DNA of 64,000 nt from Trypanosoma brucei gambiense DAL972. Its lineage: Eukaryota; Euglenozoa; Kinetoplastea; Trypanosomatida; Trypanosomatidae. Each line of letters begins with the position of its first letter. Positions within the stretch are counted from its first letter, which is position 1. This document shows, piece after piece, positions 53,351 to 63,791 of this stretch. The position numbers and the translations under genes were made by a program. The stretch covers positions 1,896,061-1,960,060 of the forward strand of contig NC_026742.1 in the NCBI RefSeq assembly GCF_000210295.1. Reading direction: 5' to 3'. The notes beneath the pieces were generated by a model. The model did no database searches, was not told the origin of the DNA, and saw only the letters and a list, made by a program, of their open reading frames with translations.

Positions 53351-54525
53351 CAAGGTTCCCAAGGCACCATGGGGAAGGAAAAAAGGTGTCTCCTCCGGCT
53401 TTGAACCTGCAGTGGCCAGGACAGAAGCAGGTAGCGTCGGCAGTTGCACCACAAATTAGAAAAAGCGCGGCACCGAAAAAGAACAACACAAACATCCACC
53501 GGAACTGTAGGAAACACCTTAGGAAAGAAGGTGATTGGTGGATAGTAGAGGGCGGGCAAAGCCACAAGAAAGCCGCCCATTCCCCTCTCAAAACGAAACA
53601 GGTAAATAAGGAGGGGAACCGGAAGAAGTACGGCAGACCACCGCGTGAGGTAGAAGGGAAATGGCTTACCTCCCTCATTGCGGCAACGACTGAGGCCGTA
53701 TTACGCCAACTGGGGAAGGGAAAATCCCCAACAGCCCACACGAAGTCGAACCAGAGTAGAGTCCCGCTGCAGCACTCTGAGAAAACGGCTAAGGGCATCA
53801 AACACGCGACGCCCCAACCAAAAAAGAAAGCACATGAGCAGCGGAAAGAGCTCCCCCGTCGGCCCCCAAACAAGAGGAGCCACGGCGCTAACAAAGGGCA
53901 GGGAGCGCCAGTAAGAGCCCCTGCGAAGACACAAGGGAAGGGGGAAGAACAACCCCACACAATGCGAACATGGGCACAGGTGGCAGCACCGAAGAAACAA
54001 AAGGTGACAAGTAAACCACCCATGGCTCAAAAAAAAGGCACAGGGGGAAAAGAAAGGGGCAGCGGCCAACCCCTTCCACTGGGAGCTACAGGTGGAGCAG
54101 CTTCTCAAGGATGCGGAACAGATACGCGAAAGCATGTACATTCGCTTTCTCCACGTTCGGCAGAGTTGGTGGAGCACATGCTTCAAGGCCCACATGGAGT
54201 TCCACTGCCCAGTGTGCGGTTTCGCGCACCCGGAAGAAACCATAACAGTAACACACTGCAGGCAGCAACACCCCCAGGAGGGCCGCCTGATTCCCTACAC
54301 CCTGACAACAACAGGGAATCAGGTGCAGTTCGCAGGTCCCTCCTGCTCACTTTCGGCGGTGGTGGCTATCCTCTCACATATGGAGGAAGAGAAAAATTTC
54401 CACCCTATTATCCGCCGAAGCTACCAGTCCCCGAGCAAGGAGACTACCCAAACGCTCGTTCAGGCATTGGGGCTGGAGCTCCCCACAGCCCCCATCACTG
54501 CGATAGAAGCGCTGGCCCACCATGA
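52855..54525 (+). CDS. SLACS ORF1, upstream reading frame (basic, repeat-derived protein)
   Basis: This frame is open from about 52759 inside the repeats; 52855 is its first ATG. Residues 1-150 are the translated repeats, followed by a very basic Pro/Lys/Arg-rich region to about residue 390 (KKAAHSPLKTKQ, RPPREVEGKW, EQRKELPRRPPNKRS), typical of an RNA-binding Gag-like domain. After an A8 run at 54029-54036 this frame loses character, while the next frame (+1) becomes clearly coding with a zinc finger. I therefore think true coding switches frame near 54030 and that the rest of this frame to 54525 is shadow. Whether translation really starts in the repeats is not shown. Confidence 0.55.
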   Translation: MTTTKNCRYADFRSAFERARPAQCMSNNGYCDKEVIKKLGAVGKEKCSKNKEKEQISQADKNETNGFYADFRSAFTRNERVELGNNNGYCHNEATRNIERGKKPKTSKIDEKRQISNIAAGRKSDHYEYPSSAFSRISIDHCNAQIKIGRKKMVRNLRSSEPQKISRFPRHHGEGKKVSPPALNLQWPGQKQVASAVAPQIRKSAAPKKNNTNIHRNCRKHLRKEGDWWIVEGGQSHKKAAHSPLKTKQVNKEGNRKKYGRPPREVEGKWLTSLIAATTEAVLRQLGKGKSPTAHTKSNQSRVPLQHSEKTAKGIKHATPQPKKKAHEQRKELPRRPPNKRSHGANKGQGAPVRAPAKTQGKGEEQPHTMRTWAQVAAPKKQKVTSKPPMAQKKGTGGKERGSGQPLPLGATGGAASQGCGTDTRKHVHSLSPRSAELVEHMLQGPHGVPLPSVRFRAPGRNHNSNTLQAATPPGGPPDSLHPDNNRESGAVRRSLLLTFGGGGYPLTYGGREKFPPYYPPKLPVPEQGDYPNARSGIGAGAPHSPHHCDRSAGPP

Positions 54526-55450
54526 CCAGATGATCCGGCAGCTGTTGGAGGCACCCGCAACGACGGCACGACAATGCGGGCATTGTGGGGTAAATGAGCT
54601 AATGGAAGGGCCTTCCAACCCCGGGGAAAATTTGGGGATAATCTCCGTAAACCCCAACACATGCGAGTCGATCGAGCTGACGAATCAGATCCTCGCGAAG
54701 ACATATACGACCTCCTGGACAGATATGGAGGTCGTATGCACGGGGGAACGGAAGAATATGGCCCACCGGCCTACCCCGACGTTGATCACCCACTCCAAGA
54801 CGTTCGGGGAAATGGTGGTCATCGATATCGGAACGTGGGGGAACGAAGCGGTGGGTTTGAAACGCATCCTCCACGAGATCCTGTTACCCCACGGGAACGG
54901 CACGGCAACATACAAACTCGTGGGCGCCGTGATCGCACCAACACCGTTCCACGTGGTAGCGGCAATACCCCAACAGACCAGGAAACGTCGCTGGGATATC
55001 CTGGATGGTATGGTCCGCCGCACCGTGAGCCAGAGCACTGTCGACCCAAAAACTGTGGTCATGTGCGTGTACCGTCGTGAAGAAGAAGAAACATACGACG
55101 TACTAGACGAGGAGGAGCAAGACGACGACCTCCTCGGTATCCCCAACCCCACGCCACGGCGATTGATGATATCACAAGCCGGTCCACAGCAAAACTCATG
55201 GGTGGACACACGGGGGAGGAGGGCATACGGCTCACAGGAGGAACAGGATGAGAGGACATCGACAGATCAGGTGAGTATTTTCTCCCACGACGAAACACGG
55301 GAGTTATCATCACCACTGGAGTGTCCTATCGTAGGATGCACCGCGAGTTTCGTGGGCCCACGCAGATGGGAGAAGGCCAAATCCCATATATACGGGGTCC
55401 ACTCGCTGGAAGAGGTCCGCGAAATCCCGGGGGGGGGAGCTTATATGTAA
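54134..55450 (+). CDS. SLACS ORF1 zinc-finger protein
   Basis: The frame is open well upstream (through 54038); 54134 is the first ATG (MYIRFLHVRQ). It has a C2H2 finger, CPVCGFAHPEETITVTHCRQQH, at about residues 24-45, a further CxxC pair (CGHC at about 149), and near the C-terminus a second C2H2-type finger CPIVGC...SHIYGVH (about 397-423). This is the Gag-like ORF1 region of SLACS, expected to bind element RNA or spliced-leader target DNA. The finger near the C-terminus sits just before a G9 run (55429-55437), after which the frame ends and the ORF2 frame carries a Cys/His cluster, so that finger may belong to the ORF2 protein. Confidence 0.7.
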   Translation: MYIRFLHVRQSWWSTCFKAHMEFHCPVCGFAHPEETITVTHCRQQHPQEGRLIPYTLTTTGNQVQFAGPSCSLSAVVAILSHMEEEKNFHPIIRRSYQSPSKETTQTLVQALGLELPTAPITAIEALAHHDQMIRQLLEAPATTARQCGHCGVNELMEGPSNPGENLGIISVNPNTCESIELTNQILAKTYTTSWTDMEVVCTGERKNMAHRPTPTLITHSKTFGEMVVIDIGTWGNEAVGLKRILHEILLPHGNGTATYKLVGAVIAPTPFHVVAAIPQQTRKRRWDILDGMVRRTVSQSTVDPKTVVMCVYRREEEETYDVLDEEEQDDDLLGIPNPTPRRLMISQAGPQQNSWVDTRGRRAYGSQEEQDERTSTDQVSIFSHDETRELSSPLECPIVGCTASFVGPRRWEKAKSHIYGVHSLEEVREIPGGGAYM

Positions 55451-56400
55451 GGGAATAGTAAGATGCGAGACTTGTGCCACGCTCCTCCCTACGTCGGACA
55501 GAGCGAAACAGGCACACGCCGACGATTGCAGACCCTATCTCCCGCGGAAAGAAAACATCCGCCGAAAACGGGCCGCTGAAAGAGAAGCGACAGAGGCGAG
55601 CGCACAGCAAGGAATAGCGCTACGCCTCGAGCGGCAGGGCCCGTACATAACTCCCCGCGACATAGAGGAGCCCACCAACACGACGACGGAAAGTTGGTGG
55701 AGGGAGAAGGTAGCTACGAAACGCTACCTTCACAGAAAGGAGTGGCCGCAGTGGCTTGACATCTGCCGCACGGTCCTCCTCGGATACTCCGCGTCATCAC
55801 AAGGCGAGCGGCACCAACGCCAAGTGATGCTCCTTGATCTGGTCCGGAATCATCTTCACACGCGCACAGCCAGGCGCGAGCAACAGCAGCAACGTGGGAA
55901 GGATAACCAGGAAGAGGAGGACCGCCAGAAGGAGGAGGAGAAATCCCTGGCGAAACGCGTGGAAACCCTGTGCCTCCCCAGTGCGACAGGGAGGGCAGCC
56001 CAGCTCCTCGCAGCCGAAAAGGCTCAACCGGTGGAGTACAGCCCCGAAATGGCTCAAACAATCGGGGAACTGTACCCGCAGGAGGATATCCATGATATTC
56101 CCCGCCCACCGGTGGAACAACCAGGGGTCGTGTCAGTCGACGCTGAGGAAGTGGCGAAAACTATCGGTAGGCGACTGACACGGGGCGCGGCGCCAGGGTT
56201 AGATGGGTGGACGCGAGAACTATTATACCCACTCACCCTGGACCCCGCGCTAAAGATGGAGATTGCCGCCGTTGTAAAGGACATCATAAACGCCGATGTC
56301 TCGATGGAGGTGGGACGCCGCCTCCAAGCAACGAGCCTAACGGTACTTCGGAAGCCGAATGGGAAGTACCGGCCGATTGGAGCTGAGAGCGTGTGGACGA
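55335..56400 (+). CDS. SLACS ORF2, N-terminal part of reverse transcriptase, truncated by gap
   Basis: Frame open from 55335 (stop at 55332) to the N gap. It has no ATG before 55827, so initiation is unclear. It starts with a Cys/His cluster (CETC...H-x4-C at about 55464-55530), then a basic, Arg/Glu-rich stretch, and from about 56180 the first RT blocks: RGAAPGLDGWTRELLYPL (the non-LTR 'aPGxDg' motif) and KPNGKYRPIG (the 'K..g...RPI' motif). The catalytic YADD region, thumb, CCHC and restriction-like endonuclease would lie in the gap. It would copy element RNA onto a nicked spliced-leader gene. Confidence 0.8.
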
Positions 56401-56500
56401 NNNNNNNNNNNNNNNNNNNNNNNNNNNNNNNNNNNNNNNNNNNNNNNNNNNNNNNNNNNNNNNNNNNNNNNNNNNNNNNNNNNNNNNNNNNNNNNNNNNN
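56401..56500. other. Assembly gap (100 N) between SLACS and the spliced-leader array
   Basis: Placeholder of exactly 100 Ns. Given the missing ORF2 body and 3' UTR, several kilobases are likely absent. Sequence just right of it (56501-56760) differs from later repeat units by many small changes, consistent with low-quality read ends. Confidence 0.97.
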
Positions 56501-56881
56501 CCCATCGCCCCTGCCCCCCTCCAAATCTGGCCTCCCCCGGCGGTTCTGGACCCCCCGAAACGCGTTTTTTTATTGTGGGTGGATGCCTTAATGTTCTGTG
56601 GGAGAGGGCGATTCCCCATTAAGCATTTATTTTTTAGAAATAAGAGAGCGCTGGTAAAAGACGGCGGGTCGCCGCCCACATGGTGGTTGCCGCTATGCAC
56701 GATACCCCATGTAGTATATATGGGGCCCCGCTTATTCCGCCACCCTCCCCCATAACGGCTTAAGCACAAGACCCCTTTGTTTCCCATAGGTCTACCGACA
56801 CATTTCTGGCACGACAGTAAAATATGGCAAGTGTCTCAAAACTGCCTGTACAGCTTATTTTTGGGACACGGCCATGCTTTC

Positions 56882-57021
56882 AACTAACGCTATTATTAGA
56901 ACAGTTTCTGTACTATATTGGTATGAGAAGCTCCAAGTAGCAGCTGGGCCAACACACGCATTGTGCTGTTGGTTCCTGCCGCATACTGCGGGAATCTGGA
57001 AGGTGGGGTCGGATGACCTCC
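56882..57021 (+). ncRNA. SLRNA: Spliced-leader RNA gene 1 (variant)
   Basis: 39-nt exon ending ...TACTATATTG, then GTATGAG 5' splice site and ~100-nt intron-like part ending before a T-run. It donates the capped leader to all mRNAs by trans-splicing. It differs from the other copies by C to A at nt 54, inside the predicted CCCAG/CUGGG stem, and by a change 10-15 bp upstream (acacgg for acacag). It is the copy closest to the gap, so error or a decayed copy are both possible. Confidence 0.93.
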
Positions 57022-58159
57022 ACTCTTTTTATTTTTTTTATTTTTTTTATTTTTTTTCATTTATTTTTTTTTTGATCTTTATTTGCTACGCTGACACACA
57101 CACGCAAACACGCACACGCACACGCACACTCACACTCACTCATATATATATATATATATATATTTATTTATTTATTTGTTTGTTTATTTATTTATTTATT
57201 TATTTATATGCAAATATAATTATACTATAGCTTATGGTTTTCTTGCATATCTGTATAAGCGCGTTGGGGTTCTCGATGGGCGCTTTCATGGCTTATACGT
57301 GCTCGTTTCTCCCGTTCATTTTTACGCAGTCGGACAATTTCATGTCGCTCTTACCATTGCAATTACTCATTTTCACTTTACACATCACTTTCTTACACAT
57401 ATAGGCGCTTTAAAGTCTGCTGCCCGCCGTTTTCAATGGCGGTCGGCATGCCCCTCTACATGTCTACTGAGCAGGCGAACGGGCCCCGGCATGGCAACAC
57501 CAAATATCCCCTTTCAGGGTTTTGCCTCATTTTGCCGATGTTCTTAACCTGGTTATACCCGCAATATGCCAGCTGCACCCTCAGTTCGTGATGTTATATA
57601 CTTTTCCAATTTTGGGGCCGGCCCCCGCCCAAACACCACCCGCCGCTAATAAACGGCGGCAGCAATAACAGCGAGCATGCCGCCGGCCAGCCACAGAGCC
57701 GAAAGAAGCCGGCCTGCGCGCCCCTATTCATGTTATTAGCCGCCATTAAGCATTATATTACACTCAGCTCAACCGTCCTTCTTCTTTGCGTTGTTGTTGT
57801 TGCCGTTGTGTTCTATATAAAGTTTATCGGCAGAGGCGCCCCTGGCTCCTCCCCATCACCCCCTGCCCACCCTCCAAAATCTGGCCGCCGCCGGCTGGTC
57901 CTGGCACGCCCCAGAAACGCGTTTCTTTTATTGTTGGTTGATTGCCTTAATGTTCTGTTGCAGATGGCGATTCACCATTAAGCATTTAATATTTTAGAAA
58001 TAAGAGAGCGCTGGTAAAAGACGGCGGGTCGCCGCCCACATGGTGGTTGCCGCTATGCACGATACCCCATGTAGTATATATGCGGCCCCGCTTATTCCGC
58101 CACCCTCCCCCATAACGGCTTAAGCACAAGACCCCTTTGTTTCCCATAGGTCTACCGAC

Positions 58160-58241
58160 ACATTTCTGGCACGACAGTAAAATATGGCAAGTGTCTCAAA
58201 ACTGCCTGTACAGCTTATTTTTGGGACACAGCCATGCTTTC
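58160..58241 (+). promoter_or_regulatory. Spliced-leader RNA promoter region (representative)
   Basis: The ~80 bp before each spliced-leader gene is conserved in every unit (gtctaccgacacatttctgg..., gcacgacagtaaaatatggc..., ...ttgggacacagccatgctttc). Trypanosome spliced-leader genes each have their own Pol II promoter with upstream elements at about -70 to -30 and an initiator, bound by the SNAPc/TRF4 complex; this is where they should lie. The exact element borders cannot be set by eye. Equivalent regions precede 56882, 59577, 60933, 62287 and 63652. Confidence 0.6.
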
Positions 58242-58381
58242 AACTAACGCTATTATTAGAACAGTTTCTGTACTATATTGGTATGAGAAGCTCCCAGTAG
58301 CAGCTGGGCCAACACACGCATTGTGCTGTTGGTTCCTGCCGCATACTGCGGGAATCTGGAAGGTGGGGTCGGATGACCTCC
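58242..58381 (+). ncRNA. SLRNA: Spliced-leader RNA gene 2
   Basis: Consensus copy: 39-nt exon, GTATGAGAAG splice donor, stem-loop CCCAG-UAGCAG-CUGGG at nt 52-67, a second hairpin (CCTGCCGCATACTGCGGG), an Sm-like site (AATCTGGAAGG) and a 3' hairpin (GGTCGGATGACC). The 3' end is set by the T-run that follows. Confidence 0.97.
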
Positions 58382-58432
58382 ACTCTTTTTATTTTTTTTA
58401 TTTTTTTTCATTTATTTTTTTTTTGATCTTTA
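58382..58432 (+). terminator. T-rich terminator after spliced-leader RNA gene 2 (representative)
   Basis: Directly after ...GACCTCCAC there are T5, T8, T8 and T9-10 runs separated by A, CA or other bases. Spliced-leader RNA genes end at such T tracts. The same block follows every copy with small differences in T number; after gene 1 it contains one extra TTTTTTTTAT unit. Confidence 0.7.
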
Positions 58433-59576
58433 TTTGCTACGCTGACACACACACGCAAACACGCACACGCACACTCACACTCACTCATATATATATATTT
58501 ATTTATTTATTTATTTGTTTGTTTGTTTGTTTGTTTATTTATATGCAAATATAATTATACTATAGCTTATGGTTTTCTTGCATATCTGTATAAGCGCGTT
58601 GGGGTTCTCGATGGGCGCTTTCATGGCTTATACGTGCTCGTTTCTCCCGTTCATTTTTACGCAGTCGGACAATTTCATGTCGCTCTTACCATTGCAATTA
58701 CTCATTTTCACTTTACACATCACTTTCTTACACATATAGGCGCTTTAAAGTCTGCTGCCCGCCGTTTTCAATGGCGGTCGGCATGCCCCTCTACATGTCT
58801 ACTGAGCAGGCGAACGGGCCCCGGCATGGCAACACCAAATATCCCCTTTCAGGGTTTTGCCTCATTTTGCCGATGTTCTTAACCTGGTTATACCCGCAAT
58901 ATGCCAGCTGCACCCTCAGTTCGTGATGTTATATACTTTTCCAATTTTGGGGCCGGCCCCCGCCCAAACACCACCCGCCGCTAATAAACGGCGGCAGCAA
59001 TAACAGCGAGCATGCCGCCGGCCAGCCACAGAGCCGAAAGAAGCCGGCCTGCGCGCCCCTATTCATGTTATTAGCCGCCATTAAGCATTATATTACACTC
59101 AGCTCAACCGTCCTTCTTCTTTGCGTTGTTGTTGTTGCCGTTGTGTTCTATATAAAGTTTATCGGCAGAGGCGCCCCTGGCTCCTCCCCATCACCCCCTG
59201 CCCACCCTCCAAAATCTGGCCGCCGCCGGCTGGTCCTGGAACGCCCCAGAAACGCGTTTCTTTTATTGTTGGTTGATTGCCTTAATGTTCTGTTGCAGAT
59301 GGCGATTCACCATTAAGCATTTAATATTTTAGAAATAAGAGAGCGCTGGTAAAAGACGGCGGGTCGCCGCCCACATGGTGGTTGCCGCTATGCACGATAC
59401 CCCATGTAGTATATATGCGGCCCCGCTTATTCCGCCACCCTCCCCCATAACGGCTTAAGCACAAGACCCCTTTGTTTCCCATAGGTCTACCGACACATTT
59501 CTGGCACGACAGTAAAATATGGCAAGTGTCTCAAAACTGCCTGTACAGCTTATTTTTGGGACACAGCCATGCTTTC

Positions 59577-59716
59577 AACTAACGCTATTATTAGAACAGT
59601 TTCTGTACTATATTGGTATGAGAAGCTCCCAGTAGCAGCTGGGCCAACACACGCATTGTGCTGTTGGTTCCTGCCGCATACTGCGGGAATCTGGAAGGTG
59701 GGGTCGGATGACCTCC
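59577..59716 (+). ncRNA. SLRNA: Spliced-leader RNA gene 3
   Basis: Same as the consensus copy over exon, splice donor, stem-loops and Sm-like site. The downstream spacer has a longer TA run than copy 2. Confidence 0.97.
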
Positions 59717-60932
59717 ACTCTTTTTATTTTTTTTATTTTTTTTCATTTATTTTTTTTTTGATCTTTATTTGCTACGCTGACACACACACGCAAACACGCA
59801 CACGCACACTCACACTCACACTCACTCATATATATATATATATATATATATTATTTATTTATTTATTTATTTGTTTGTTTGTTTGTTTGTTTATTTATAT
59901 GCAAATATAATTATACTATAGCTTATGGTTTTCTTGCATATCTGTATAAGCGCGTTGGGGTTCTCGATGGGCGCTTTCATGGCTTATACGTGCTCGTTTC
60001 TCCCGTTCATTTTTACGCAGTCGGACAATTTCATGTCGCTCTTACCATTGCAATTACTCATTTTCACTTTACACATCACTTTCTTACACATATAGGCGCT
60101 TTAAAGTCTGCTGCCCGCCGTTTTCAATGGCGGTCGGCATGCCCCTCTACATGTCTACTGAGCAGGCGAACGGGCCCCGGCATGGCAACACCAAATATCC
60201 CCTTTCAGGGTTTTGCCTCATTTTGCCGATGTTCTTAACCTGGTTATACCCGCAATATGCCAGCTGCACCCTCAGTTCGTGATGTTATATACTTTTCCAA
60301 TTTTGGGGCCGGCCCCCGCCCAAACACCACCCGCCGCTAATAAACGGCGGCAGCAATAACAGCGAGCATACCGCCGGCCAGCCACAGAGCCGAAAGAAGC
60401 CGGCCTGCGCGCCCCTATTCATGTTATTAGCCGCCATTAAGCATTATATTACACTCAGCTCAACCGTCCTTCTTCTTTGCGTTGTTGTTGTTGCCGTTGT
60501 GTTCTATATAAAGTTTATCGGCAGAGGCGCCCCTGGCTCCTCCCCATCACCCCCTGCCCACCCTCCAAAATCTGGCCGCCGCCGGCTGGTCCTGGCACGC
60601 CCCAGAAACGCGTTTCTTTTATTGTTGGTTGATTGCCTTAATGTTCTGTTGCAGATGGCGATTCACCATTAAGCATTTAATATTTTAGAAATAAGAGAGC
60701 GCTGGTAAAAGACGGCGGGTCGCCGCCCACATGGTGGTTGCCGCTATGCACGATACCCCATGTAGTATATATGCGGCCCCGCTTATTCCGCCACCCTCCC
60801 CCATAACGGCTTAGGCACAAGACCCCTTTGTTTCCCATAGGTCTACCGACACATTTCTGGCACGACAGTAAAATATGGCAAGTGTCTCAAAACTGCCTGT
60901 ACAGCTTATTTTTGGGACACAGCCATGCTTTC

Positions 60933-61072
60933 AACTAACGCTATTATTAGAACAGTTTCTGTACTATATTGGTATGAGAAGCTCCCAGTAGCAGCTGGGC
61001 CAACACACGCATTGTGCTGTTGGTTCCTGCCGCATACTGCGGGAATCTGGAAGGTGGGGTCGGATGACCTCC
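60933..61072 (+). ncRNA. SLRNA: Spliced-leader RNA gene 4
   Basis: Consensus copy. The spacer upstream has ttaggcacaag where other units have ttaagcacaag (about 60812), about 120 bp before the exon, outside the likely promoter core. Confidence 0.97.
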
Positions 61073-61173
61073 ACTCTTTTTATTTTTTTTATTTTTTTTC
61101 ATTTATTTTTTTTTGATCTTTATTTGCTACGCTGACACACACACGCAAACACGCACACGCACACTCACACTCA

Positions 61174-61208
<35 letters not shown>

Positions 61209-62286
61209 TTATTTATTTATTTGTTTATTTATTTGTTTATTTATTTATTTATATGCAAATATAATTATACTATAGCTTATGGTTTTCTTGCATATCTGTA
61301 TAAGCGCGTTGGGGTTCTCGATGGGCGCTTTCATGGCTTATACGTGCTCGTTTCTCCCGTTCATTTTTACGCAGTCGGACAATTTCATGTCGCTCTTACC
61401 ATTGCAATTACTCATTTTCACTTTACACATCACTTTCTTACACATATAGGCGCTTTAAAGTCTGCTGCCCGCCGTTTTCAATGGCGGTCGGCATGCCCCT
61501 CTACATGTCTACTGAGCAGGCGAACGGGCCCCGGCATGGCAACACCAAATATCCCCTTTCAGGGTTTTGCCTCATTTTGCCGATGTTCTTAACCTGGTTA
61601 TACCCGCAATATGCCAGCTGCACCCTCAGTTCGTGATGTTATATACTTTTCCAATTTTGGGGCCGGCCCCCGCCCAAACACCACCCGCCGCTAATAAACG
61701 GCGGCAGCAATAACAGCGAGCATACCGCCGGCCAGCCACAGAGCCGAAAGAAGCCGGCCTGCGCGCCCCTATTCATGTTATTAGCCGCCATTAAGCATTA
61801 TATTACACTCAGCTCAACCGTCCTTCTTCTTTGCGTTGTTGTTGTTGCCGTTGTGTTCTATATAAAGTTTATCGGCAGAGGCGCCCCTGGCTCCTCCCCA
61901 TCACCCCCTGCCCACCCTCCAAAATCTGGCCGCCGCCGGCTGGTCCTGGCACGCCCCAGAAACGCGTTTCTTTTATTGTTGGTTGATTGCCTTAATGTTC
62001 TGTTGCAGATGGCGATTCACCATTAAGCATTTAATATTTTAGAAATAAGAGAGCGCTGGTAAAAGACGGCGGGTCGCCGCCCACATGGTGGTTGCCGCTA
62101 TGCACGATACCCCATGTAGTATATATGCGGCCCCGCTTATTCCGCCACCCTCCCCCATAACGGCTTAAGCACAAGACCCCTTTGTTTCCCATAGGTCTAC
62201 CGACACATTTCTGGCACGACAGTAAAATATGGCAAGTGTCTCAAAACTGCCTGTACAGCTTATTTTTGGGACACTGCCATGCTTTC

Positions 62287-62426
62287 AACTAACGCTATTA
62301 TTAGAACAGTTTCTGTACTATATTGGTATGAGAAGCTCCCAGTAGCAGCTGGGCCAACACACGCATTGTGCTGTTGGTTCCTGCCGCATACTGCGGGAAT
62401 CTGGAAGGTGGGGTCGGATGACCTCC
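62287..62426 (+). ncRNA. SLRNA: Spliced-leader RNA gene 5
   Basis: Consensus RNA sequence. About 13 bp before the exon it reads acactgcc instead of acacagcc, a single-base difference close to the initiator. The longest TA run of the array follows this copy. Confidence 0.97.
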
Positions 62427-62528
62427 ACTCTTTTTATTTTTTTTATTTTTTTTCATTTATTTTTTTTTTGATCTTTATTTGCTACGCTGACACACACACG
62501 CAAACACGCACACGCACACTCACACTCA

Positions 62529-62573
<45 letters not shown>

Positions 62574-63651
62574 TTATTTATTTATTTATTTGTTTGTTTG
62601 TTTGTTTGTTTATTTATATGCAAATATAATTATACTATAGCTTATGGTTTTCTTGCATATCTGTATAAGCGCGTTGGGGTTCTCGATGGGCGCTTTCATG
62701 GCTTATACGTGCTCGTTTCTCCCGTTCATTTTTACGCAGTCGGACAATTTCATGTCGCTCTTACCATTGCAATTACTCATTTTCACTTTACACATCACTT
62801 TCTTACACATATAGGCGCTTTAAAGTCTGCTGCCAGCCGTTTTCAATGGCGGTCGGCATGCCCCTCTACATGTCTACTGAGCAGGCGAACGGGCCCCGGC
62901 ATGGCAACACCAAATATCCCCTTTCAGGGTTTTGCCTCATTTTGCCGATGTTCTTAACCTGGTTATACCCGCAATATGCCAGCTGCACCCTCAGTTCGTG
63001 ATGTTATATACTTTTCCAATTTTGGGGCCGGCCCCCGCCCAAACACCACCCGCCGCTAATAAACGGCGGCAGCAATAACAGCGAGCATACCGCCGGCCAG
63101 CCACAGAGCCGAAAGAAGCCGGCCTGCGCGCCCCTATTCATGTTATTAGCCGCCATTAAGCATTATATTACACTCAGCTCAACCGTCCTTCTTCTTTGCG
63201 TTGTTGTTGTTGCCGTTGTGTTCTATATAAAGTTTATCGGCAGAGGCGCCCCTGGCTCCTCCCCATCACCCCCTGCCCACCCTCCAAAATCTGGCCGCCG
63301 CCGGCTGGTCCTGGCACGCCCCAGAAACGCGTTTCTTTTATTGTTGGTTGATTGCCTTAATGTTCTGTTGCAGATGGCGATTCACCATTAAGCATTTAAT
63401 ATTTTAGAAATAAGAGAGCGCTGGTAAAAGACGGCGGGTCGCCGCCCACATGGTGGTTGCCGCTATGCACGATACCCCATGTAGTATATATGCGGCCCCG
63501 CTTATTCCGCCACCCTCCCCCATAACGGCTTAAGCACAAGACCCCTTTGTTTCCCATAGGTCTACCGACACATTTCTGGCACGACAGTAAAATATGGCAA
63601 GTGTCTCAAAACTGCCTGTACAGCTTATTTTTGGGACACAGCCATGCTTTC

Positions 63652-63791
63652 AACTAACGCTATTATTAGAACAGTTTCTGTACTATATTGGTATGAGAAG
63701 CTCCCAGGAGCAGCTGGGCCAACACACGCATTGTGCTGTTGGTTCCTGCCGCATACTGCGGGAATCTGGAAGGTGGGGTCGGATGACCTCC
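63652..63791 (+). ncRNA. SLRNA: Spliced-leader RNA gene 6 (loop variant)
   Basis: Differs from consensus by T to G at nt 57 (cccaggagc), in the loop of the CCCAG/CUGGG hairpin, so base pairing is kept. Exon and splice donor are unchanged. The unit is cut by the window end. Confidence 0.96.

Larger units (their letters stand above)
51872..56400 (+). mobile_element. SLACS site-specific non-LTR retrotransposon, 3' part missing in gap
   Basis: The element starts at the end of a spliced-leader fragment and has, in order: a ~370-bp 5' leader; tandem repeats of ~177-185 bp; ORF1 with a C2H2 zinc finger; and the start of a reverse-transcriptase ORF2 that runs into the 100-N gap. Position next to the spliced-leader array, orientation, 5' repeats and the two-ORF layout fit SLACS, the T. 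brucei member of the CRE clade of site-specific elements. The endonuclease, most of the RT, the 3' UTR and poly(A) are absent from this window, so whether the copy is intact cannot be judged. Repeats 2-3 (about 52480-52780) contain many single-base indels relative to 1 and 4 and look like low-quality sequence. Confidence 0.88.

Noticed and set aside
53340..54243. Long minus-strand frames opposite SLACS ORF1
   Set aside because: Antisense shadows of a basic, GC-rich coding region; Cys/Phe/Leu-rich translations with no domain.
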